In this document: positions 1 to 5,997 of the stretch, one piece after another
Layout of the letters: each line of letters begins with the position of its first letter
Numbering within the stretch: the first letter of the stretch is position 1
Source: Chloroflexota bacterium
GTDB lineage: Bacteria > Chloroflexota > Anaerolineae > Promineifilales > Promineifilaceae
Assembly (NCBI GenBank): GCA_024223125.1
Contig: JAAEOP010000035.1
Location: forward strand, 1-19,721
Direction of reading: 5' to 3'
DNA: 19,721 nucleotides
The notes under the pieces: model-generated
Told to the model about the DNA's origin: nothing
Database searches by the model: none
What the model saw: the letters and a program-made list of their open reading frames with translations, nothing else
Made by a program: the position numbers and the translations under genes

Positions 1-169
1 AAGGGGTTGATATCCTAATTATTCGGCGAGGAGGTCATGTTGTTGATCGGAGGGTACTCAAGTTATCTCCGGTCAGATTGCAGATTATTTCCCTCTTTGG
101 TGTAGCCGTCCAAAATTGTTATTTGGTCGAAGTTTAAGGTGTGGAATGTGGGTTGGAAACACAGGTTAA
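1..169 (+). pseudogene. Decayed fragment of a D-2-hydroxyacid dehydrogenase
   Basis: A reading frame open from the window edge (phase 3) runs to TAA at 135-137. It encodes a stretch including RRGGHVVDRRVL and RLQIISLFGVAVQN, which resembles the segment of D-2-hydroxyacid/phosphoglycerate dehydrogenases just before the NAD-binding domain (family pattern: vRggtvvd..ll...p.Lr.I.r.GvGvdNvD). Shifting by -1 at about 134 continues the resemblance with LRCGMWVGNTG (family pattern: rGi.V.NtPg) before a second stop at 167-169. Nothing resembling the NAD-binding domain (GxGxxG) follows. I infer a broken remnant pointing towards the convergent gluconokinase. The match is by eye, short and not certain; the upstream part lies outside the window. 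It could instead be an unrelated C-terminus followed by noncoding DNA. Confidence 0.4.
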
Positions 170-221
170 GCTGTGCGCTGGCCGCCTACCCGACTACCTA
201 CAGGCCCATTAGGGGCGACTA

Positions 222-737
222 CTACATCACGGATTCAGGTAGTACTAGTATCTGATCCTCAATATTCGCCAATATGTTCTCAATATCTTGATCAATCTCT
301 ATCATGAATGCCTCATCTGCGCTCGGCGATTCCAGGACAGCAAACTGACTTTGCAACATTTTTGCTTTCATATAATGGTTTTGTCGTGCCTGCATTCGCT
401 CCCAGATCACATCAAAGCTGCCATGCAAATGAATAAAACAAACCTTGTTGTTTACCTGAAGCTGGTCCCGATATTTTCTCTTCAGGGCGGAACAGGCAAG
501 AACGGCCGTTTCCCCCCTCACCATATGCCCAGCCAACAAATCATGCAGTTTTGCTAACCAAGGATGCCGGTCATCGTCGGTTAACGGGTTGCCGATCCTC
601 ATTTTAGCGACATTTTCCGGCGGATGAAAATCATCGCCATCATAAAACGGACACCCCAGTTTCTGAGCCAATGCCACGCCGACCGTCGATTTACCACAGC
701 CGGAAACACCCATTATCACAAACACATTCGGTTTCAT
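222..737 (-). CDS. gntK: Gluconokinase (GntK family)
   Basis: Phosphorylates D-gluconate with ATP to 6-phosphogluconate, feeding the pentose-phosphate or Entner-Doudoroff routes in the cytoplasm. At 171 aa it is the usual length for the thermoresistant GntK/IdnK family. The N-terminus carries a Walker A motif, GVSGCGKST, at residues 10-18, followed by the family-typical YDGDDFHPPENVAKM and the GxPLTDDDRxPWL motif around residues 49-61. Further on are CSALKRKYRD and an SQFAVLESP segment near the C-terminus, both hallmarks of gluconokinases. Its ATG overlaps the stop codon of the upstream LarA-family gene by 4 bp (ATGA, 734-737), so the two are almost certainly co-transcribed and translationally coupled. 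No convincing terminator was seen downstream. Confidence 0.93.
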   Translation of the reverse strand: MKPNVFVIMGVSGCGKSTVGVALAQKLGCPFYDGDDFHPPENVAKMRIGNPLTDDDRHPWLAKLHDLLAGHMVRGETAVLACSALKRKYRDQLQVNNKVCFIHLHGSFDVIWERMQARQNHYMKAKMLQSQFAVLESPSADEAFMIEIDQDIENILANIEDQILVLPESVM

Positions 738-1996
738 GCTTTTACCCGATACAATGTTTCACCGGCTTTGGGCACATACAAAATACCTTCCGCTTCCCGG
801 TTCTGCCATTCGGTTATATCGATCTCACCTGGGTTTTGATAACCCAATGCCAATCGGGCGCAATCTTCCGGCGGCAATTTAGTCGCCAGCTTGACCGTTG
901 CCCGCGGATATTCGATGCCGTTTTGAAAACGGCCGTCTCCTCTCACATGCGTACTATGTGCAAGAACACCCAGCGGAATATGCTTAAATTTATCCCATTG
1001 CTCAAGAAAATAGGATAATACATGATAGCCAATTTCATAAATGTACCTGCCATGAATATGGCTAACCACATCCAGATGCGGTGCATAGATAATCAGCTCA
1101 CCCCCTGCCACCAGCACCGGTTCTAACTTGTACATCGCTTTCCCGGCCGTCCACAATTCATCATACATCGGTGGGGCGCAAGAAAGTATGCGTTGAAACG
1201 GCCGTTTCACCCACACAATATGCCGCTCTGAGGACAAATCGGCCGCCGCGCTCCAGGCAGACAAAAAATCACCGATGAATATCCCTGCCAACCCCTCCCC
1301 CACAACCACCAGGGCAATCAACGTCGTTGGGGTAGGAATGTGTTCAGCAGCGGCGTGAATCGTAGCACGAACAGGTGTCTCTTTGATGCCAATGGTGCCG
1401 TGCACGCCAGCCAGCGCCCCCAACCAATGGGTCACGTTAATCATATCTGGCCCAGAAATGCCTGGAAAGAAATATTTAGCGCCACCGGAAAACCCAACCA
1501 CTTCATGAGGAAAGGTCGGCCCCAGAATCAAAATGTGATCATACTCCAAAACGACTCGATTGATGTTCACCTCAACATCGCCACCCAGCGTAGGATGCCA
1601 ACACTCGCCGGCGATTTCTTTGATTTGCGCCTGGGATAACGTTCCCAATTTTGTGAGTACTTTGGGCAAATCCCAAACATGGTTAAGTAAACCCACATGA
1701 CGGTAGGTGGAATGCCGTTCCTCAGCCGTAATGCCTACTAGCTTATTTAACTGCGTTTCAGCCAGCGGCGGATGTGTCCCCAACGCTACCATAAAGTCAA
1801 GCTGTCGTACATCATGCATAACGTCAACCAGATTACGGAACAACTGAGGCAGCGGGATTGTACGGGTGTGATCAGGAATCAACACCAGCACCTTTTGCCC
1901 GGTAAATTGCCTTGCCAATACTGTGGTCAAGCAGTGCTGTACAGTGTCCTCATTTAACAATTGATTATCCGGCGCAATCATTTTTGCCATCAACAT
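734..1996 (-). CDS. larA: LarA-family nickel-pincer hydroxyacid racemase/epimerase
   Basis: LarA-family (DUF2088) enzyme of about 420 aa, close to the 424 aa of Lactiplantibacillus LarA. The substrate-binding motif DHTRTIP and the family-typical LGTHPPL lie in the N-terminal domain. NHVWD is a likely catalytic His site, and PHEVVGFSGGAKYFFPG supplies the second catalytic His and the Lys that carries the nickel-pincer cofactor. The His of INVTHW fits the nickel ligand. All key residues appear present, so the enzyme is probably active. The family racemises or epimerises C2 of many 2-hydroxyacids; the adjacent gluconokinase suggests an aldonate such as gluconate/mannonate. I chose ATG 1996 because AGGGAGAG (2002-2009) sits 5 nt upstream; an in-frame GTG at 2023 lacks a good ribosome site. 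The cofactor genes larB, larC and larE are not in the window. Confidence 0.88.
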   Translation of the reverse strand: MLMAKMIAPDNQLLNEDTVQHCLTTVLARQFTGQKVLVLIPDHTRTIPLPQLFRNLVDVMHDVRQLDFMVALGTHPPLAETQLNKLVGITAEERHSTYRHVGLLNHVWDLPKVLTKLGTLSQAQIKEIAGECWHPTLGGDVEVNINRVVLEYDHILILGPTFPHEVVGFSGGAKYFFPGISGPDMINVTHWLGALAGVHGTIGIKETPVRATIHAAAEHIPTPTTLIALVVVGEGLAGIFIGDFLSAWSAAADLSSERHIVWVKRPFQRILSCAPPMYDELWTAGKAMYKLEPVLVAGGELIIYAPHLDVVSHIHGRYIYEIGYHVLSYFLEQWDKFKHIPLGVLAHSTHVRGDGRFQNGIEYPRATVKLATKLPPEDCARLALGYQNPGEIDITEWQNREAEGILYVPKAGETLYRVKA

Positions 1997-2042
1997 CAGC
2001 ACTCTCCCTGTTATCTCAAACACCCTGTTTCTAGATAATATA

Positions 2043-2059
2043 TTTTGATGTAGTCAAAA
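2043..2059. promoter_or_regulatory. Operator-like inverted repeat, copy 1 (larA side)
   Basis: A perfect inverted repeat, TTTTGA-TGTAG-TCAAAA (6-bp arms, 5-bp centre), nearly identical to a second copy at 2111-2131. It lies just downstream of the predicted minus-strand start point of larA-gntK, where a bound repressor would block transcription. The size and symmetry suit a dimeric XRE-type helix-turn-helix protein, and such a gene (2226-2846) is adjacent. The regulator-site link is inference. Confidence 0.65.
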
Positions 2060-2072
2060 ATAGTGCTATATT

Positions 2073-2100
2073 TTGACAATTATACCGATTTTGTTATTAT
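2073..2100 (+). promoter_or_regulatory. Promoter for the XRE-cupin regulator and probably downstream genes
   Basis: A perfect -35 box TTGACA (2073-2078) is followed after 16 bp by TATTAT (2095-2100), predicting a start near 2107 and a leader of about 120 nt. The second inverted repeat begins a few bases downstream of this start point, which suits repression. A weaker alternative -10, TATTAT at 2098-2103, has 19-bp spacing. Confidence 0.55.
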
Positions 2101-2108
2101 TATTACAA
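2079..2108 (-). promoter_or_regulatory. Divergent promoter for larA-gntK
   Basis: Read on the minus strand, TTGTAA (2108-2103; 4 of 6 to consensus) is followed after 18 bp by a perfect TATAAT (2084-2079), predicting a start near 2072 and a leader of about 75 nt to ATG 1996. It overlaps the opposing plus-strand promoter almost completely, so the two promoters probably exclude each other as well as sharing operators. Confidence 0.55.
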
Positions 2109-2110
2109 TA

Positions 2111-2131
2111 AATTTTGATGTAATCAAAATT
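2111..2131. promoter_or_regulatory. Operator-like inverted repeat, copy 2 (regulator side)
   Basis: A perfect inverted repeat with 8-bp arms, AATTTTGA-TGTAA-TCAAAATT. Its core matches copy 1 (2043-2059) at 16 of 17 positions; only the last base of the 5-bp centre differs. The centres of the two copies are 70 bp apart. This copy sits at the predicted start of the plus-strand transcript, as expected for autoregulation by the downstream regulator. Confidence 0.7.
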
Positions 2132-2225
2132 ATTTGATGGAGAACTGTCTTATATCTCAATATCCATTTATGTGACGATATAAATAGGGTAGCTGTTACG
2201 ATAACGGCTGTCATCATCAAAGAAC

Positions 2226-2846
2226 ATGATCTCACAAGACGAAACATCCCCGGCATCTTCAGCAACAGGTACACAATCGTTGGGTGAGAAAATTCGCCAC
2301 TATCGCAAACAAAACCGGCTTAAATTGGTTGAGTTGGCAGAGCAATGTGGCATTTCCCCTTCATTTCTCAGCCAGATTGAACGTGATCAGGCCAATCCTT
2401 CTGTAACAACATTGTACAGCCTGGCTGATGGTCTCCATGTCTCTATCGCTAAGTTTTTTACCGATGCCGAAGCCGCCAATAGCGTCAACCAGCAAGTCGC
2501 GGTCAATACCGCCCAAGTGGTGCCGGCCGACCGACGCAAAATCCTCATCTATCCCGGTACTGGCATTCGTAATGAACTACTTTCCCCCGACTTACAACGA
2601 GCTATACAAATGATGCGGATTGTCATGCCGCCAGGAACAGACTCTGGCGACACCCCATTTGTTCATCAGGGCGAAGAATGCGGTATTGTTTTGCAAGGAC
2701 AGTTGGAAACATTGGTTGGTGACGAACGATATGTGCTTGGCCCTGGAGACACCATTTACCACGATAGCACCATCCCCCATCGTAGCCGCAATATTGGCGA
2801 TACAGATGTGATCATTATCGTTGCTAAAACCCCCCCTTCTTTTTGA
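2226..2846 (+). CDS. XRE-family transcriptional regulator with C-terminal cupin sensor domain
   Basis: A 206-aa DNA-binding regulator. The helix-turn-helix occupies about residues 19-75 (LGEKIRHYRKQNRLKLVELA... SPSFLSQIERDQANPS... LYSLADGL), a textbook XRE/HipB-like domain. A cupin_2 barrel covers about residues 135-205 (FVHQGEECGIVLQGQLETLVG... LGPGDTIYHDSTIPHRSRN), which in related PuuR/SutR-type regulators binds a small molecule or metal. It is divergent from larA-gntK and leads the long plus-strand gene run, so it is the likely local regulator acting at the two TTTTGA-N5-TCAAAA repeats. ATG 2226 has no strong ribosome site (only AAAGAA nearby), but no better start precedes the helix-turn-helix. 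The inducer is unknown; a substrate or product of the downstream pathway is the obvious guess. Confidence 0.9.
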   Translation: MISQDETSPASSATGTQSLGEKIRHYRKQNRLKLVELAEQCGISPSFLSQIERDQANPSVTTLYSLADGLHVSIAKFFTDAEAANSVNQQVAVNTAQVVPADRRKILIYPGTGIRNELLSPDLQRAIQMMRIVMPPGTDSGDTPFVHQGEECGIVLQGQLETLVGDERYVLGPGDTIYHDSTIPHRSRNIGDTDVIIIVAKTPPSF

Positions 2847-2859
2847 CAAGGAGCTATTA

Positions 2860-4443
2860 ATGAAAGACTTTGATGTGATTATTGTAGGTGGCGGGCACAA
2901 CGGTCTGGCCTGCGGCGCCGTCCTGGCCAGAGAAGATTTCTCAGTTTTAGTCGTAGAACGGAACCTCTGGTTGGGCGGCTGTGTCGCTACCCGCGAGGTC
3001 ACGCTTCCCGGTTTCCGCCACGATATGTACGGTTCTTCCCACGTCTGGATCCATCTCAACGAGGAATTCAATAAGCTAAAGTCGGAATTGGCCCAATATG
3101 GGTTGGAATACATTTGGGCGGATAATCATATTACCGGCCATCCCAATCACGTTGGGCCGGGGATGATTGTTTATAAAGATATTAACAAAACTGTCGCCAG
3201 TATTGCCCGCTATTCGGAAAAAGATGCTCAACGTTACCGCGAGATTTATGATGGGTTTCTGGAAATCAAAGAGGGTGTGATCGCCAATATGTTTACCTCC
3301 CCAGGTCCGCCCAGCATGATGACGGCCGTTATGGAAAACAGCGAAGCCGGGCTGGAAATGCTGCGTAATTATCGGCTCAGTCCCAAGGCATTTGTCAAGG
3401 AAAACTTTAAAGACCCGCACGTACAGGCGTTTATCCTGGGGTGGGCGATGGCGCCACAGTTGTGGCCCTTCCAGGAAGGCGGCGGACAATCTTTTTACGT
3501 GATGATTCCGGCCATTCATTATTTTGGCGAATCTATTCCCAGAGGGGGAACTGATGCGCTACCCAATGCGCTGGCGCAGTATATTGAAGCGCGTGGGGGC
3601 AAGGTGATGACAAATGCAACGGTAGACAAGTTCATCATCTCAAATAATGAATGTAAGGGGGTGAGGCTGGCAAACGGCCGTGAATTCACAGCCAGCAAAG
3701 CGGTAGTTACATCATTAGACCCCAAACAAACCTTCTTACGCCTGATCGATCCCGACCACCTCTCGCCAAAGTTTTTGCGTATGGTACACAACTTTTCCTT
3801 TGGCAAAGTGAGCATCGTGCGGGTGCATTACGCCCTGAATGAAGCGCCTCAATTTAAGAACGGCACAGATATGAGCAAAACACCCTTCCAGCGTATTTTT
3901 GGCACAATGGAAGATATCGAGCAGCAGTATGCAGAACTCGGCCGTAATATCCCATCCAAAAACCCGTTTTTGTGGACAGCTTGCTGGACGGTAAAAGATC
4001 CCAGTCGAGCGCCAGATGGCAAGCATACGCTCATTATGGATACATTTGTTTCTAACAAGCTGCCGGATGGCGGACGTTGGACAGATGAATTGGCGAAAGA
4101 ATATGTGGATGCGGTGATGCTGCCCAAACTACAGGAGTACACTACCAATATGGGTCGGGAGAATATTCTCGGTGAGTATATTGATCATGCTGAATCGTTG
4201 GCGCAGGATAATTGGTCGCTGGTAAATGGCACAACGACGGGTGGCGAACGGACAATGACTCAATCGGGGTATTTCCGCCCTTTCCCTGGTTACTCGCAGT
4301 ACCGTTCCCCTATTGAGAAGTTATGGATGACCGGCCCGTCTACACATCCAGGTGCGGGAATTACGGCAATGGGGACGGTAACGGCCGTTGAAATGCTGAA
4401 ATCATTCGGCATGAGAGATGAAGATGATGAGTTTGACTTTTAG
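2860..4443 (+). CDS. FAD-dependent oxidoreductase, PYROXD2/phytoene desaturase-like
   Basis: A 527-aa flavoprotein. The N-terminus has a Rossmann dinucleotide-binding motif, DVIIVGGGHNGLACG, with an acidic residue ending the second strand (VLVVERNLWLGG). A C-terminal FAD motif reads WMTGPSTHPGAGITAMG. The arrangement matches the CrtI/PYROXD2 superfamily of amine oxidase-fold enzymes. Homologues with this layout are mostly uncharacterised and not necessarily carotenoid enzymes; no carotenoid gene is nearby. The start is ATG 2860, preceded at 6 nt by AAGGAG (2848-2853); an in-frame TTG at 2821 lies inside the regulator gene and was not chosen. Only 13 bp separate it from the regulator and 9 bp from the amidase-like gene, whose ribosome site overlaps this stop codon, implying coupled expression. 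I infer oxidation of an amine- or amino-acid-like substrate. Confidence 0.85.
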   Translation: MKDFDVIIVGGGHNGLACGAVLAREDFSVLVVERNLWLGGCVATREVTLPGFRHDMYGSSHVWIHLNEEFNKLKSELAQYGLEYIWADNHITGHPNHVGPGMIVYKDINKTVASIARYSEKDAQRYREIYDGFLEIKEGVIANMFTSPGPPSMMTAVMENSEAGLEMLRNYRLSPKAFVKENFKDPHVQAFILGWAMAPQLWPFQEGGGQSFYVMIPAIHYFGESIPRGGTDALPNALAQYIEARGGKVMTNATVDKFIISNNECKGVRLANGREFTASKAVVTSLDPKQTFLRLIDPDHLSPKFLRMVHNFSFGKVSIVRVHYALNEAPQFKNGTDMSKTPFQRIFGTMEDIEQQYAELGRNIPSKNPFLWTACWTVKDPSRAPDGKHTLIMDTFVSNKLPDGGRWTDELAKEYVDAVMLPKLQEYTTNMGRENILGEYIDHAESLAQDNWSLVNGTTTGGERTMTQSGYFRPFPGYSQYRSPIEKLWMTGPSTHPGAGITAMGTVTAVEMLKSFGMRDEDDEFDF

Positions 4444-4452
4444 GAGCAAAAA

Positions 4453-5601
4453 ATGGGCAAAATAGAGAAATACACCGCCCTGGTCATACAGCCAGAAGTA
4501 TACGTTGCCGAAACACGAGACGACATCTTCAAAAACTTGGAACGGTATCGCAAGCTGATTGATTTCGGCGTCGGCTACTTCTATGAACGACCGGTACGCC
4601 TAGTCGTTTTTCCCGAATACTTTCTACAAGGCGTTACCACACCAGGCAAAGGTGAAGACGGCCTGGAAGCGTTCATGAAAAAAGCGATTACCATTCCGGG
4701 GCCGGAGCTGGATGTGCTGGGCGAAAAGTGCAAGGAGTATGGCATTTACATTGCCGGCGGTGGCGTAGTTGAGCGGGTGCCGGAGTTTCCCGATCGTTGG
4801 TTCAACACCGCCTTCATCATTGGGCCAGACGGCAAAGTGATTCTTCGTTACCACAAATGGCACATCCCCGCCTCAATTGGCTTGGGAACCAGCCCCCATG
4901 ACATGCTGGACGACTACAGCAAACTGTTTGGCGACAGCATCAAGACTCGCTTCCCCGTGGTAAACACCGATATCGGCAAGTTGGGTACAATGACTTGCCA
5001 CGATGGGGCCACGCCGGAAGTGTCGCGGGCGTTAGGTTTTAACGGAGTGGAGATCATTTGTCATCCGGGCGCTATTCAAGAGGTAGAAGGGGTCAGTGAT
5101 CCCTGGGATTTCTGGATGTTCACCCGCCGTACTCGGGCCCACGACAATATGTGTTATTTGCTAGGCTCAAACTGGGGTCAGGTTCATTACGATTATTACC
5201 CAAAAGCATTTTGCCCCGGACATTCGATGATTATTGATTACACCGGCATGGTTTTACGCCAAGCATCCTATCCGGCGGAACAAATTATTGCGGCCACGAT
5301 TGATGTTGAAGCGCTACGCGACCACCGCACGATTGCTAACCATAACATGTGGATTGACGTGCGCACGGAAGGGTTCCGCGAAATGTATGAGCAGCCAATT
5401 TATCCACCCAATCTGTTCCCACCTGGCAATCCGCCGCGCACGTTGGCCGACAAAATGGAGGGAGCAAAGACGGTACTGAATACATTATACGGCCGTGGGC
5501 AATTCACCCCCCCCCACGAGTATACTCAAGAAGATATGCCAAAGTTATTTGAACAACGGATTCGTTATGCTCAGGAAACGGGCAGACTGCGGAAAGAGTG
5601 A
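4453..5601 (+). CDS. Carbon-nitrogen hydrolase (nitrilase superfamily amidase)
   Basis: A 382-aa cytoplasmic enzyme hydrolysing a non-peptide C-N bond (amide, nitrile or carbamoyl). The Glu-Lys-Cys triad is visible: E55 in VVFPEYFLQG, K135 in RYHKWHIP and C182 in GTMTCHDGATPEVSR. The CHDG context and length are closer to aliphatic amidase/formamidase-type members than to small omega-amidases, but the substrate cannot be read from sequence. The SD AGGAG (4442-4446) overlaps the stop of the preceding FAD oxidoreductase, so the pair are likely partners: an oxidase making an amide and an amidase cleaving it is one possibility. A run of nine C (5507-5515) lies near the 3' end, where a slip would alter the last ~30 residues. 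Confidence 0.9.
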   Translation: MGKIEKYTALVIQPEVYVAETRDDIFKNLERYRKLIDFGVGYFYERPVRLVVFPEYFLQGVTTPGKGEDGLEAFMKKAITIPGPELDVLGEKCKEYGIYIAGGGVVERVPEFPDRWFNTAFIIGPDGKVILRYHKWHIPASIGLGTSPHDMLDDYSKLFGDSIKTRFPVVNTDIGKLGTMTCHDGATPEVSRALGFNGVEIICHPGAIQEVEGVSDPWDFWMFTRRTRAHDNMCYLLGSNWGQVHYDYYPKAFCPGHSMIIDYTGMVLRQASYPAEQIIAATIDVEALRDHRTIANHNMWIDVRTEGFREMYEQPIYPPNLFPPGNPPRTLADKMEGAKTVLNTLYGRGQFTPPHEYTQEDMPKLFEQRIRYAQETGRLRKE

Positions 5602-5613
5602 GCGGAGTAAACA

Positions 5614-5862
5614 ATGAAAGTTGCCAGCAAGCTTGTCAAGATGGATTTCGTCGTTGGTAAGATCGAACGGAAAGACACATATTTGATTATCCACAGTGAT
5701 CCAGAGAAATCAACTGTACCGACAAAGGTCAGGCTGGATGCCACCGACGTTTGGACGATGATTCGGGCCGGTCTGAATTGGCCGATCATCAAATACATGT
5801 TGACATTGCCGTTCTTATACCGCCAGACACAAAAGAAAACGGCCGTTAAAAGCAGATCGTAA
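5614..5862 (+). CDS. Conserved-looking small protein of unknown function (82 aa)
   Basis: I do not recognise the family with confidence. It starts 12 bp after the amidase-like gene with GCGGAG (5602-5607) upstream of ATG 5614. Residues 1-50 are a soluble, mixed-charge segment (MKVASKLVKMDFVVGKIERK..., then HSDPEKS...KVRLDATDVW). Residues 51-70 are hydrophobic and aromatic (MIRAGLNWPIIKYMLTLPFLY), compatible with a short amphipathic or membrane-contacting helix, followed by a basic tail. The length, start signal and position argue for a real gene. It could be a small partner or membrane anchor of the FAD oxidoreductase/amidase pair. No function is claimed. Its 3' end carries one copy of the AACGGCCGTT palindrome. 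Confidence 0.7.
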   Translation: MKVASKLVKMDFVVGKIERKDTYLIIHSDPEKSTVPTKVRLDATDVWTMIRAGLNWPIIKYMLTLPFLYRQTQKKTAVKSRS

Positions 5863-5997
5863 ACTGAGCCATACAGCTCAATCAAAGAAGAGAGAGAGGT
5901 TATAAGGAGGTGAAGCACAAAGACGTGAAAATTAACCAGAGTTAGTGCAAAACTTATTGGCAACAATAAATAAATTCCCTTGAAGGAGATAAGGAAA
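5863..5997 (+). other. Intergenic leader before the solute-binding protein, with an orphan Shine-Dalgarno
   Basis: This 135-bp gap contains an unusually perfect ribosome-binding sequence, AAGGAGGTGA (5904-5913). It is followed 11 nt later by GTG (5925) opening a frame of only six sense codons (V-K-I-N-Q-S, stop at 5943-5945). A small inverted repeat TTATTG-GCAA-CAATAA lies at 5954-5969, and the true ribosome site of the lipoprotein (AAGGAGAT) at 5983-5990. I see no convincing promoter. The short frame could be a leader peptide or a relic. Confidence 0.4.

Noticed and set aside
170..221. Possible terminator for the larA-gntK transcript
   Set aside because: No stem of useful length and no U-tract could be found in this stretch.
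2592..3113. Open frame of 173 codons on the minus strand
   Set aside because: Antisense to the regulator and FAD oxidoreductase, no recognisable domain, and both sense genes have clear motifs through the overlap.
2860..4443. Carotenoid biosynthesis role for the CrtI-like flavoprotein
   Set aside because: No phytoene synthase or other carotenoid gene is nearby, and PYROXD2-like relatives are not generally carotenoid enzymes.
5954..5969. Inverted repeat TTATTG-GCAA-CAATAA before the binding-protein gene
   Set aside because: Arms are only 6 bp and AT-rich, with no second copy or promoter placement; chance occurrence is plausible.
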